A model generated the notes under the pieces. It was not told where the DNA came from, searched no databases, and saw only the letters and a program-made list of their open reading frames with translations. DNA of 64,000 nucleotides from Paramagnetospirillum magnetotacticum MS-1 (GTDB lineage: Bacteria > Pseudomonadota > Alphaproteobacteria > Rhodospirillales > Magnetospirillaceae), in NCBI RefSeq assembly GCF_000829825.1, contig NZ_JXSL01000025.1, positions 186,001-250,000 of the forward strand, written 5' to 3'. Numbering within the stretch: position 1 is the first letter of the stretch; the number at the start of each line of letters is the position of its first letter. Below are positions 15,993 through 24,538 of the stretch, one piece after another. The position numbers and the translations under genes are program-made.

Positions 15993-17681
15993 ATGGAGGC
16001 CGAGCTTCCTCTCGCCATCACTCGCAACGCCGTTCAGGGCGATGGACACTTTGGCGGTTTGAGCCAAGGGGCGGGGTTTGTCTCCGAGCCTGGGCGGGCA
16101 GGCCATTTCGTGGCGCTGGGAAGCCTGGCGGTAACCTTGTGGCTGGTGGCCTGCTGGCTGGTCAGCGGCGAATACACGGCCTGGCGGGCATCGGATAGTC
16201 TGGTCCAGGTTGATCACGACCTCCGTCAAAGTATCGGCGACATGACCCAGGGAATCCAGAGGACCCTGGTGGTCTTTCACGGCATTCCCGCGGCGCTGAG
16301 CCGCGACAGCGCGGTGGTGGCGGCGCTGCTGCGGTTCGACGGCGAGTCCGACGTGATGCGGATGCCTATCGAACCGCGCCGCAAGGCCCTGGCGGCCCAT
16401 CCCCAACTTGCCCGTCTCAACCACGCCTTGGCCAGTTCGGTGGAAGATCTCAAGGCAATCAGCGTCATCTGGCTGATCAACCCGGCTGGCGATGCCGTGG
16501 CGGCCAGCAATTCCGGCAAGCCTGAAAGCTTCGTTGGCACCAATTACAGTGACCGCACCTATTTCACCGAGGCCATGGCGGGCCGTTTCGGGCGTCAGTT
16601 CGCGCTGGGCCGCAACACCAATATCCCCGGACTGTTCTTCTCGGCCCCCGTCATGGACGGCGACCGCGTCCTGGGCGTGGTCGCCATCAAGATCGATATT
16701 CCCTACCTGTCATCCTGGGTCAACCAGGCCAACGCCTTTCTCAGCGACAATTTCGGCGTTGTGATCCTGGCCCAGAATCGGGGGATGGAGATGCAGACCC
16801 TTCCGGGCGCGGCGGTGAGGGGGCTCAGCCCCGCCGAGAGGATCGGACGGTACAAGCGATCGGAATTCGAGGAACTGCCCATCGTGCCCTGGGGCTCGGC
16901 CGAGCATCCGAACCTGAACCGGTGGGGCAGCGATGGCGTGCCTTACTTACTCATGACGACCATTCTGCCCGAGGACGATCTGGCCTTGACCGTTCTGGCC
17001 GCGGTGCCGCGTCTCGCGACCCTGGATCAGGATCGGCTGGAACTGTTTGGACTTGCCGGGGCGCTGGGCTCGCTGGTGATCATTCTGGCTGGCGCCGTCA
17101 CCCATTACTGGTTGGATCGCGAGCGTGGCCGTCGCGAGCGCGTCGTGCGTCAGCAGATCGAATATCTGGCCACCCATGATGTCCTGACCGGTCTGTTCAG
17201 CCGCGCCGTCGTCGACCAGTTCATCAACCACGGCATCGCCGGGGCAAAGCGGTCGGGGCGGGGGCTGGCGGTGCTGTTCATCGATCTCGACGACTTCAAG
17301 GAGATCAATGACGGTCTCGGTCACGAAGTGGGAGACCTTGTGCTGAAGGAGGCGGCGCGGCGCCTGCGCCAGGCGGTGCGGGAAGTCGATGTGGTCATCC
17401 GCCAGGGCGGTGACGAATTCATCGTGCTGGTCTTCGATCTGCTTCAGGCGGCGGATGCCGGGCATGTGGCGGAAAAAATCCTGGACGCCTTGGAAGCGCC
17501 CTACACCATCACCGACCCGCCGCAGCGCCTGTCGTCCAGCATCGGCATCGCCTCCTATCCCGAGCATGGGGAAAGCGCGTCCTTGCTGCTGCGCCATGCC
17601 GATATGGCCATGTACCGGGCCAAGGAGGGCGGTCGCGGCGGCTATCAGTTCTATGGGGCGGGCGCCGCTCCGGCGGGGTAG
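15993..17681 (+). CDS. Membrane Cache sensor diguanylate cyclase
   Basis: A 562-residue protein started at ATG 15993, with GGAAGG eight bases upstream. TM1 is at about 40-62; a periplasmic dCache sensor (about 65-345) includes the typical NYSDRTYFTEAMAG and FFSAPVMDGDRVLGVVAIKID segments; TM2 is at about 350-372. The GGDEF domain (390-555) has active GGDEF and an REVD inhibitory site five residues earlier, so it should be an active, feedback-inhibited cyclase. There is no EAL domain. It is divergent from the kinase at 13741, sharing an intergenic region of about 200 bases. Confidence 0.9.
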   Translation: MEAELPLAITRNAVQGDGHFGGLSQGAGFVSEPGRAGHFVALGSLAVTLWLVACWLVSGEYTAWRASDSLVQVDHDLRQSIGDMTQGIQRTLVVFHGIPAALSRDSAVVAALLRFDGESDVMRMPIEPRRKALAAHPQLARLNHALASSVEDLKAISVIWLINPAGDAVAASNSGKPESFVGTNYSDRTYFTEAMAGRFGRQFALGRNTNIPGLFFSAPVMDGDRVLGVVAIKIDIPYLSSWVNQANAFLSDNFGVVILAQNRGMEMQTLPGAAVRGLSPAERIGRYKRSEFEELPIVPWGSAEHPNLNRWGSDGVPYLLMTTILPEDDLALTVLAAVPRLATLDQDRLELFGLAGALGSLVIILAGAVTHYWLDRERGRRERVVRQQIEYLATHDVLTGLFSRAVVDQFINHGIAGAKRSGRGLAVLFIDLDDFKEINDGLGHEVGDLVLKEAARRLRQAVREVDVVIRQGGDEFIVLVFDLLQAADAGHVAEKILDALEAPYTITDPPQRLSSSIGIASYPEHGESASLLLRHADMAMYRAKEGGRGGYQFYGAGAAPAG

Positions 17682-17682
17682 T

Positions 17683-18156
17683 TCAGGCCTCCCGCCGTCC
17701 GCCGGTATGGACCGCCAGGGCGCGGGCCAGTTCGTAGACCCGCTTGCGCACATTGAGGTCGCCGATCTTGTAATAAGTGCGGACCAGATCGAGGGTTTCG
17801 CGCTTGCTCATGGGATCGATCCGCTGCGGCGCGGGCTCCTCGGTGGCGCGGACCATGTGACGCGGGCTGGCGGCCATGACGTCGGCGGACATTTCGTCAT
17901 AGAAGTATTCCACCGGCACTTCCAGGGCGCGGGAGAGATCGAACAGGCGGCTTGCGCCGATACGGTTGGCGCCGCGCTCGTATTTCTGAATCTGCTGGAA
18001 GGTCAGGCCCAGCGCCTCGCCCAAAGCTTCCTGGCTAAGACCCATCAGGGTTCTGCGCAGTCGCAGGCGGCTGCCCACATGCACATCGATGGGATTGGGA
18101 CGTCCGCCCGGTGTCCGGCCCCTGCTGGATTGACGTGTGGATTCCATTGTATGCAT
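17683..18156 (-). CDS. XRE-family helix-turn-helix regulator
   Basis: A 157-residue protein with an N-terminal XRE domain (about 27-82: VGSRLRLRRTLMGLSQEALGEALGLTFQQIQKYERGANRIGASRL) followed by a helical C-terminal region of about 70 residues. This is the SinR/ClgR-like two-part layout common in Rhodospirillales and Caulobacter relatives. The ATG at 18145-18147 is a second possible start. Palindromic TTGTATRCAA-type sites surround and precede the start codon (see 18147-18279), suggesting self-repression. Targets unknown. Confidence 0.88.
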   Translation of the reverse strand: MHTMESTRQSSRGRTPGGRPNPIDVHVGSRLRLRRTLMGLSQEALGEALGLTFQQIQKYERGANRIGASRLFDLSRALEVPVEYFYDEMSADVMAASPRHMVRATEEPAPQRIDPMSKRETLDLVRTYYKIGDLNVRKRVYELARALAVHTGGRREA

Positions 18157-18279
18157 CCGCTGAGGTTGTGGTTACCTCCCTATTTGGTACTCTGCATACA
18201 AGTTGTGCAAGTCGTAAGTTTGGAAAAAATCCACATAACGTGATAATTGCTGTAATTAAATCCCGTAATTGTATACAAT
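18147..18279. promoter_or_regulatory. Putative operator sites of the XRE regulator
   Basis: TTGTATGCA (18147-18155, overlapping the regulator start), its inverse TGCATACAA (18193-18201) and the perfect palindrome ATTGTATACAAT (18268-18279) lie in one AT-rich region of about 130 bases between the regulator and the ndk terminator. The shared half-site TTGTAT suggests one protein binds all three, most simply the XRE protein itself. Confidence 0.45.
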
Positions 18280-18302
18280 CGCGCTTTTGCCGCGCAAAGC
18301 AA

Positions 18303-18330
18303 AACCCCCGGGAGTTTCCTCCCGGGGGTT
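18303..18330 (-). terminator. ndk terminator
   Basis: AACCCCCGGGAG, a four-base loop, then CTCCCGGGGGTT (12 pairs); on the reverse strand it is followed by a TTTTG run. It lies 24 bases after the ndk stop. Confidence 0.8.
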
Positions 18331-18353
18331 GGGGGCGTCTGCTTTCGGTCGGA

Positions 18354-18776
18354 TTAGCCGACGATCTCGCTGCCCGCGAAGAAGTAGGCGATCTCGATGG
18401 CGGCGTTCTCGGCCGAATCGGAGCCGTGCACCGAATTGGCTTCCACCGACTCGGCGAAATCAGCGCGGATGGTGCCGGGAGCGGCGTTGGCCGGATTGGT
18501 GGCGCCCATGATCTCGCGGTTGCGGGCGACGGCGCCTTCGCCTTCGAGGACCTGAACGACCACCGGGCCGGAGATCATGAAGTCGACCAGTTCGCCGAAG
18601 AACGAGCGCTCGGCATGGACCGAGTAGAACTGCTGGGCCTGGGCCTTGGTCAGCTGGACGCGCTTTTGCGCCACGAAACGCAGGCCGGCTTCCTCGAACC
18701 GGGCATTGATCTTGCCGGTGAGGTTGCGGCGGGTGGCGTCGGGCTTGATGATCGAGAGGGTACGTTCGATGGCCAT
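18354..18776 (-). CDS. ndk: Nucleoside diphosphate kinase
   Basis: A 140-residue Ndk of usual length, equalising NTP and dNTP pools by ping-pong phosphotransfer. It has the start [15 protein letters not shown], the Kpn-loop region and the active-site His in NSVHGSDS, followed by the conserved EIAYFF. ATG 18774-18776 has GAAAGGAATTC upstream. It is a single-gene unit with its own terminator. Confidence 0.97.
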   Translation of the reverse strand: MAIERTLSIIKPDATRRNLTGKINARFEEAGLRFVAQKRVQLTKAQAQQFYSVHAERSFFGELVDFMISGPVVVQVLEGEGAVARNREIMGATNPANAAPGTIRADFAESVEANSVHGSDSAENAAIEIAYFFAGSEIVG

Positions 18777-18969
18777 TGGTGAATTCCTTTCGGCGGTTGT
18801 TCGCGCCGCGCCTCAACACGGGATGGGGGGCGCGTATGTCCCCGAGCGGCCGGGCGCATCCGGGGACGGCGGGTTATAACCCCAAAAGAATGAGGAGAGC
18901 AACGGTCTCGCGATGACCCTTTTCCCGCCGGGTTTGCCGCCGCTCCGCAGCCGTGCTATGTGAGCGCCC

Positions 18970-20862
18970 ATGCTGCATATCAACGACCTCACCTTCCGCT
19001 ATGGCGGACGGACCATCTTCGAAGCCGCCACGGTTCACATTCCCGCGGGCCAGCGCGTCGGTCTGGTGGGCCGCAACGGAACCGGCAAGACCACGCTGTT
19101 CAAGCTGATCTTGGGAGAGCTTCACGCCGATGGCGGCGAGATCAACATGCGCCCGCGCGCCCGGCTGGGCCGCCTGGCCCAGGAAGCGCCCGAGGGCGAG
19201 ATCAGCCTGATCGACTGCGTGCTGGCCGCCGATACCGAGCGCACCGCTTTGTTCGAAGAGGCGGAGAATTGCCATGACGGCCACCGTATCGCCGAGATCC
19301 ACGAAAGGCTGACGGCCATCGACGCCCATTCGGCGCCGTCGCGGGCGGCGTCCATCCTGTCGGGCCTGGGATTCGATTCCGAGGCGCAGCAGCAGCCGGT
19401 CTCCGACTTTTCCGGCGGTTGGCGCATGCGCGTCGCCCTGGCCGCCGCCCTGTTCGCCAATCCCGACCTTCTCTTGCTGGACGAGCCCACCAACCACCTG
19501 GACCTGGAGGCGACCTTGTGGCTGCAAAGCCATCTGGCGGTCTATCCCGGCACCTTGGTGGTGATCAGCCACGACCGCGAATTGCTGAACGAAGTCGCCA
19601 CCCGCATCATCCATCTGGAGAACGGCAAGCTGAACGGCTATGGCGGCAATTACGACCGCTTCGAGGCCACGCGCCGCGCCCGTATGGAGTTGCAGTCCAA
19701 GGCCTTCGTCAAGCAGCAGGAACAGCGCAAGAAGATCCAGTCCTTCATCGACCGCTTCAAGGCCAAGGCCACCAAGGCCGCCCAGGCGCAAAGCCGGGTC
19801 AAGATGCTCGAACGCATGGAGGTGGTGGTCCCGGTCGTCGAGGACCGGGGCATGTCCTTCGACTTCCCCGATCCCGAGGAATTGAGCCCGCCCATCATCG
19901 CCATCGATAACGGCGTCGCCGGTTATGGCGAGAAGGTGGTGCTGAGGAAGCTCGATATCCGCATCACCATGGAAGACCGCATCGCGCTGCTGGGCGCCAA
20001 CGGCAACGGCAAGTCCACCCTGGCCAAGATCCTGTCGGGCCGCATGGACCTCCTCGGCGGTCAGTTGCGCAAGCCGTCAAAGCTGAAGATCGGCTATTTC
20101 GCCCAGCACCAGACCGAGGAATTGCGGCTGGACGAAACGCCTTTCGACCATATGGCCCTGCTGATGAAGGGCCTGCCCGAGGCCAAGGTCCGGGCTCAGC
20201 TGGGCCGTTTCGGCTTCGAGCAGGACCGCGCCAATGTCAAGGTCTCCAGCCTGTCGGGCGGCGAGAAATCGCGCCTGCTTTTCGCGCTGATGAGCCGCGA
20301 GGCTCCCCATCTGATGATCCTGGACGAACCCACCAACCATCTGGACATCGATGCGCGCGAAGCCCTGGTCTCGGCGCTCAACGCCTATGACGGCGCCGTC
20401 ATATTGATCAGCCACGATCCCCATCTGATCGAACTGGCCGCCGACAGCCTGTGGCTGGTGGGCGATGGCGCGGTCCGGCCTTTCGACGGCGATCTTGCCG
20501 CCTATCGCAGACTGTTGCTGGATCAGGCCCGTGACGCCAAGCGCAGCGCCAGGAAGGATGCCGGGGCCGACAAGAGCGGGGACGGCGCCCAGCGCAAGGC
20601 CGACCGCAAGGCCGCCGCCGGGGCCCGCGCTCAGTTGGCCCCTCTGCGCAAGGCGGTCCAGGCCGCCGAGAAAGCCCTGGAGGATCTGGTCAAGGAACAG
20701 AAGGCGTTGGCCGCCAAACTGGCCGATCCCAAGCTCTATCAGGGGCCGCCCGCCAAGGTCACCGAACTGCGCCGCCAGGAAGGCGATCTGGCGCGCAAGG
20801 TCGAGGCGGCGGAGCTGGCCTGGCTTTGCGCCCAGGAGGAGTTGGAGGCGGCGCAGGCCTAG
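18970..20862 (+). CDS. yheS: ABC-F family ATPase, YheS type
   Basis: A 630-residue soluble protein with two ABC domains. The first is residues 1-245: Walker A GRNGTGKTTL, signature FSGGW, Walker B LLLLDEPTNHLD. The second is about 310-525: GANGNGKSTL, LSGGEKSR, LMILDEPTNHLD. They are joined by the long helical linker (KKIQSFIDRFKAKATKAAQAQSRVKMLERME), and the C-terminus is a coiled coil (about 560-630). There are no membrane segments. The overall match is to E. coli YheS, one of four ribosome-associated ABC-F factors that help stalled ribosomes. The start codon is close to the divergent ndk promoter. The precise ribosomal task is not known. Confidence 0.9.
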   Translation: MLHINDLTFRYGGRTIFEAATVHIPAGQRVGLVGRNGTGKTTLFKLILGELHADGGEINMRPRARLGRLAQEAPEGEISLIDCVLAADTERTALFEEAENCHDGHRIAEIHERLTAIDAHSAPSRAASILSGLGFDSEAQQQPVSDFSGGWRMRVALAAALFANPDLLLLDEPTNHLDLEATLWLQSHLAVYPGTLVVISHDRELLNEVATRIIHLENGKLNGYGGNYDRFEATRRARMELQSKAFVKQQEQRKKIQSFIDRFKAKATKAAQAQSRVKMLERMEVVVPVVEDRGMSFDFPDPEELSPPIIAIDNGVAGYGEKVVLRKLDIRITMEDRIALLGANGNGKSTLAKILSGRMDLLGGQLRKPSKLKIGYFAQHQTEELRLDETPFDHMALLMKGLPEAKVRAQLGRFGFEQDRANVKVSSLSGGEKSRLLFALMSREAPHLMILDEPTNHLDIDAREALVSALNAYDGAVILISHDPHLIELAADSLWLVGDGAVRPFDGDLAAYRRLLLDQARDAKRSARKDAGADKSGDGAQRKADRKAAAGARAQLAPLRKAVQAAEKALEDLVKEQKALAAKLADPKLYQGPPAKVTELRRQEGDLARKVEAAELAWLCAQEELEAAQA

Positions 20863-20951
20863 GCTCCCGCCCTCCAATCATCATGCCGCTTTCGGACCTA
20901 AGTCTTTCGGTATAATCTCACCGCGATAACGTCCATTAAGGAACCGTCTCG

Positions 20952-22688
20952 GTGCCGACTGGGCCCGCCGCCGCCGCCGCCGCCCCTTCCTCCGCCTCCC
21001 GCCGTACTCCGGGGGAGTTGCGGCGCAATCTGCGCCTCATGATACTGGTCATGTTCATCCTGCTGGTAGGGGGCGCCGTCGGCCTTTTGACGGAACTGCG
21101 CTCGGCCGCGTTTGAAAAGGCCGAATCGGCCACGGCCGGGGCGGCCTATCTTCTCGAAGACAATCTTGGCCGCGCCTTATCGACCACCGACGTGATCATC
21201 TCGCGCATGGTCATCGTGGTGCAGGAACATCTGGCGGGCCGGATCGCATCGGGTGAGTTGTTGCGGGAACTGGCCAGTCTCGAAGCCAGCCTGACCCAGC
21301 GTGGCAACTTGCTGGTGGTCGATGCCAAGGGCGATGTGGTCGCCGCCAACCGGCCGCCCCGGGGCGGAGGCACCGTGAACTATGCCCATCGGGACTATTT
21401 CACCGCTCACCGTAACGGCGCCGAGCGGGTCATCGGACCCATGGTCCTGGGGACCTACAGCCAAGCGCCGGTCTTCACGGTCAGCAGGCGGGTGGTGGCG
21501 CCCGACGGCTCGTTCGGCGGTCTGGTGGTGGTCGGGGTGGACGCCCGTTTCTTCACCGACTTCTACAATACGCTGGGGCTTGGTCCGTCCGCCTATATTG
21601 GCGCCAACACAGCCGGGCGAATCATGCTGCGCCAGCCACACCCCGAACAGTATGTGGGCATTCCCACCCCCAGCAATCCGGTTGCCGCCGCCGCCGCCGT
21701 GAAGCCTGTGGGAAGTCTGCTCGTCCATTCCCCGGTCGATGGGGTCGATAGGGTGGTATCCTTTCGTCGGCTGGCCCAATTCAACGTGATGGTCAGCGCT
21801 GGCATGGCGGTGGAAGACATTCTGGCGCCTTGGCGCCGGACGGCGTTGATCATTGTCGGAGCCGTCCTCTTGGTGTTGCTGGGCCTGGGTGGTATGGCGC
21901 TGACCACCTTTCGGGTCATTGCCCGCGAGGAGGGCGCTTTGGCCTCCTTGGAAGAGATGGTCCGCGCCCGCACGGCCGAGGCGGAACTGCGCGCCGACGA
22001 GGCCCGTCAGGCCAATGAGAGCAAGACCCGGTTTCTGGCCGCCGCCTCCCATGATCTGCGCCAGCCCCTTCAGGCGGCGGGCATGTTCGTGGAAGTGCTG
22101 GCCGGGCAGGTGGAGGATGATCCGCGTAAGGTCAAGGTGGTCGAACGCCTGCGCCAGAGCATCGAGGCCACCAATTCCCTGCTGAGTACCTTGCTCGACG
22201 TCTCGGCGCTGGAAGCGGGCAAGATCAAGCCCAATATGGTGGCTTTCCGCGTGATGCCGCTGTTGGCCGGGCTGGTCGATCAGATCGAGCCCGAGGCCAG
22301 CGCCAAGGGCCTGGCCATCGGCGTGGTCCCCACCTCGCTGATGGTGAGCAGCGATCCCGTCTTGCTGGAACGACTGTTGCGCAATCTGCTGGTCAACGCG
22401 GTGCGCTACACGGAAACGGGCCGAGTTCTGCTCGGTTGCCGCCGTCGGGGGGATCGGGTGGTGATCCAGGTTCTCGACAGCGGCATGGGAATTCCGACCG
22501 ATAAGGTGGACGCGGTATTCGAGGACTTCGTGCGCCTCGACAATCCCGCCGAGCGCAGCGGAAGCCGCGGCCTGGGCCTTGGGCTGGGTGTGGTGCGGCG
22601 CATGGCGGCCCTGCTGGACCATGGCCTGGAACTGCGTTCGGTTCTGGGAAAAGGCTCGTGCTTCGGGGTGGTTCTTCCCAAGGCGTAG
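20952..22688 (+). CDS. Membrane Cache sensor histidine kinase
   Basis: A 578-residue protein beginning with GTG 20952 after AAGGA. TM1 is at about 30-50; a periplasmic dCache sensor (about 55-285; NYAHRDYFTAHRNG, GGLVVVGVDARFFTDF) is followed by TM2 (about 297-318), a coiled coil, HisKA with AASHDLRQPLQAAGMF (His near 366) and HATPase_c with NLLVNAVRYTETGRV, DSGMGI and SRGLGLGLGVVRRMA. The C-terminal half resembles hybrid kinases that carry a receiver, but none is present here. A TATAAT box sits at 20911-20916. It is an orphan kinase between the ABC-F and ribosomal genes. Confidence 0.87.
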   Translation: MPTGPAAAAAAPSSASRRTPGELRRNLRLMILVMFILLVGGAVGLLTELRSAAFEKAESATAGAAYLLEDNLGRALSTTDVIISRMVIVVQEHLAGRIASGELLRELASLEASLTQRGNLLVVDAKGDVVAANRPPRGGGTVNYAHRDYFTAHRNGAERVIGPMVLGTYSQAPVFTVSRRVVAPDGSFGGLVVVGVDARFFTDFYNTLGLGPSAYIGANTAGRIMLRQPHPEQYVGIPTPSNPVAAAAAVKPVGSLLVHSPVDGVDRVVSFRRLAQFNVMVSAGMAVEDILAPWRRTALIIVGAVLLVLLGLGGMALTTFRVIAREEGALASLEEMVRARTAEAELRADEARQANESKTRFLAAASHDLRQPLQAAGMFVEVLAGQVEDDPRKVKVVERLRQSIEATNSLLSTLLDVSALEAGKIKPNMVAFRVMPLLAGLVDQIEPEASAKGLAIGVVPTSLMVSSDPVLLERLLRNLLVNAVRYTETGRVLLGCRRRGDRVVIQVLDSGMGIPTDKVDAVFEDFVRLDNPAERSGSRGLGLGLGVVRRMAALLDHGLELRSVLGKGSCFGVVLPKA

Positions 22689-22702
22689 AGCGGCGTTCAG
22701 AA

Positions 22703-22720
22703 GCGGTATCATGATACCGC
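22703..22720. promoter_or_regulatory. Perfect 18-bp palindrome
   Basis: GCGGTATCATGATACCGC reads the same on both strands. It lies 15 bases after the kinase stop and about 40 bases upstream of the rplM promoter. It could be an operator or a loop-less hairpin; no T-run follows. Confidence 0.5.
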
Positions 22721-22757
22721 GCCGATAACTCATTGAATTTAAACGAATTAAATGGTG

Positions 22758-22785
22758 TTGACTCGGGGGCTGTCTGTGGCATACT
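22758..22785 (+). promoter_or_regulatory. Promoter of rplM-rpsI
   Basis: TTGACT (22758-22763) and CATACT (22780-22785) with a 16-base spacer form a good sigma-70-type promoter about 60 bases before the rplM start. The leader contains CCCCGGCTTTTCGGGG (about 22800-22815), a small hairpin that could take part in ribosomal-protein feedback. Confidence 0.55.
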
Positions 22786-22844
22786 CCGCGCCCTCGACGC
22801 CCCGGCTTTTCGGGGTGACGCCAACTGGTTTTGCCGTGGGTGCC

Positions 22845-23303
22845 ATGAAGACCTTTAACGCCAAACCGTCCGAAGTTGTGAAGAAGTGGGTCGTGATCGA
22901 CGCGGACGGCGTCGTGCTCGGCCGCCTGGCCAGCATCGTTTCGATGCGCCTGCGCGGCAAGCATATGCCGACCTACACCCCGCATGTGGACATGGGCGAT
23001 AACGTGATTATCGTCAATGCCGAGAAGGTCAAGCTGACCGGCAACAAGCTCGCCGACAAGCGCTTCTACTGGCATACCGGCCATCCCGGCGGTATCAAGG
23101 ACCGTACCATGGGTCAGCTGCTGTCCGGCCGCTTCCCCGAGCGGGTCATCGAAAAGGCCGTGGAGCGCATGATCACCCGTGGTCCGCTCGGCCGTCAGCA
23201 GATGAAGAACCTGCGCGTCTATGCCGGCCCCGCCCACCCGCACGAGGCTCAGGCGCCCGAGGTGGTGGATGTCGGTGCCATGAACCCGAAGAACAAGAGG
23301 TAG
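22845..23303 (+). CDS. rplM: 50S ribosomal protein L13
   Basis: A 152-residue L13 with the conserved [45 protein letters not shown] and [13 protein letters not shown] segments. ATG 22845 is chosen from the family N-terminus; the frame is open further upstream but through the leader hairpin. It forms the usual rplM-rpsI operon. Confidence 0.97.
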   Translation: MKTFNAKPSEVVKKWVVIDADGVVLGRLASIVSMRLRGKHMPTYTPHVDMGDNVIIVNAEKVKLTGNKLADKRFYWHTGHPGGIKDRTMGQLLSGRFPERVIEKAVERMITRGPLGRQQMKNLRVYAGPAHPHEAQAPEVVDVGAMNPKNKR

Positions 23304-23307
23304 TCCC

Positions 23308-23778
23308 ATGGCCGATCTCTCCAGCTTGGCCGACCTGAAGGCCGCCTCGCCGGTCCAGGCCCAGCCTGTGCATGTGCGCAAGGTTGACGCCCAGGGCCGC
23401 GCCTACGCCACTGGCAAGCGCAAGAATGCCGTTGCCCGCGTGTGGATCAAGCCCGGTTCGGGCAAGATCATCATCAATGGCCGCGAACTGCCGGTCTACT
23501 TCGCCCGCCCGGTGCTGCGCATGATCATCAACCAGCCGTTCGAGGCTGCTCGGGTCGAGGGTCAGTTCGACGTGAACTGCACCATCACCGGCGGCGGTCT
23601 GTCCGGTCAGGCCGGTGCTCTGCGTCACGGCATCAGCCGCGCGCTGACCTATTTCGACCCGGCGCACCGCCCGGCGTTGAAGGCCGGCGGCTTCCTGACC
23701 CGCGATTCGCGCGTGGTCGAGCGTAAGAAGTACGGCAAGCACAAGGCCCGTCGTTCGACCCAGTTCTCCAAGCGCTAA
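23308..23778 (+). CDS. rpsI: 30S ribosomal protein S9
   Basis: A 156-residue S9, somewhat longer than the E. coli protein through an N-terminal extension of about 30 residues, as in other alphaproteobacteria. It has [41 protein letters not shown] and the basic tail [16 protein letters not shown] that reaches the P-site tRNA. It starts four bases after rplM. Confidence 0.97.
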   Translation: MADLSSLADLKAASPVQAQPVHVRKVDAQGRAYATGKRKNAVARVWIKPGSGKIIINGRELPVYFARPVLRMIINQPFEAARVEGQFDVNCTITGGGLSGQAGALRHGISRALTYFDPAHRPALKAGGFLTRDSRVVERKKYGKHKARRSTQFSKR

Positions 23779-23806
23779 ACTGGGTTTGGCGAAAGCCGAA
23801 AAGATC

Positions 23807-23835
23807 AAGGGCCCGGAAGTTTTCCGGGCCCTTTT
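23807..23835 (+). terminator. rplM-rpsI terminator
   Basis: AAGGGCCCGGAA, a GTT loop, then TTCCGGGCCCTT followed by TTT: a strong rho-independent terminator 29 bases past the rpsI stop. Confidence 0.9.
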
Positions 23836-23840
23836 TCCAT

Positions 23841-23904
23841 TTAGGCCCAAAGGGCCGCGCGCCTTATGGCGCGGAAGCCAAGCCGCCACAGGCGGCGCCC
23901 GGCG
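23841..23904 (-). repeat. Dispersed repeat, copy 2 (inverted relative to 7469-7526)
   Basis: The reverse complement carries the same core (CCGCGCCATAAGGCGCGCGG) and ends as 7469-7526, with a longer middle arm (GCCGCCTGTGGCGGC, itself a hairpin). It lies directly after the ribosomal terminator. No gene is seen from here to 23956. Confidence 0.6.
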
Positions 23905-23956
23905 ATTGAGGGCGCTGTAACGACTGATCGAAGGTCAGATATTTCGGCCAGTGGTC

Positions 23957-24322
23957 CTATTCGTAGCTGGCGGTGGTCTTGTCGGTGTTCTTGTTGTAGC
24001 GGATGGTGATCTTGCTCACAGAGCACAGATCGATGTCGTGCCAGACGGCACTCGAGCTATCCACCTTGTAGACCACCTTCAGGTCCCACTCGCAGGTCTT
24101 CTCGGCGCGTTTGAAGCTGATATGGACGTACTCGCCGTCGCCCAGCGTGTCGCGGCCCATGACATCCTCACCCCAGGCATCGGCATGGCCGGGCGAGACG
24201 AAGACGGATTCCAGTTCATAGCCGGTCTTGTTGACCAGGGTGAAATCCTGTTTGGCCTCGGCGGCCAGAGCCGAAGTGGCAAATCCGGACAGGAACACAA
24301 GCGCGGCAAACAACCTTCCCAT
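23957..24322 (-). CDS. Secreted protein of unknown function
   Basis: A 121-residue protein when started at ATG 24320-24322, which places a signal peptide (MGRLFAALVFLSGFATSALA) at the N-terminus. The mature part has a pattern I know from small exported alphaproteobacterial proteins: LVNKTGYELESVFVSPGHADAWGEDVMG, then GEYVHISFKRAEKTCEWDLKV and IDLCSVSKITIRYN. Two cysteines (one in each half) may pair. It probably has a single beta-sandwich domain. No function is known to me. Confidence 0.8.
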   Translation of the reverse strand: MGRLFAALVFLSGFATSALAAEAKQDFTLVNKTGYELESVFVSPGHADAWGEDVMGRDTLGDGEYVHISFKRAEKTCEWDLKVVYKVDSSSAVWHDIDLCSVSKITIRYNKNTDKTTASYE

Positions 24323-24538
24323 GGTACCCCCCCCTAGAATGATGGCAAGACGAGCCATCCATCGATGATGGGAGGATGGACGAAAGCCTGTCAACGGGCG
24401 AACACCCTACGAATCGGCGTCGCCTCCGCCCAAGATTGGATAATTATAAAAACATAATATACTGGGCTTGCCTTTTTCCTGTCATATTTCGGGTCTAGCA
24501 TCCCGCGCTCTCAATGCGGCGCCTTCGGAGTCCCTGCC

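Noticed and set aside
21177-23381. 734-codon minus-strand frame
   Set aside because: It runs antisense across a kinase gene and rplM; its translation is His/Gln-rich and shows no family pattern.
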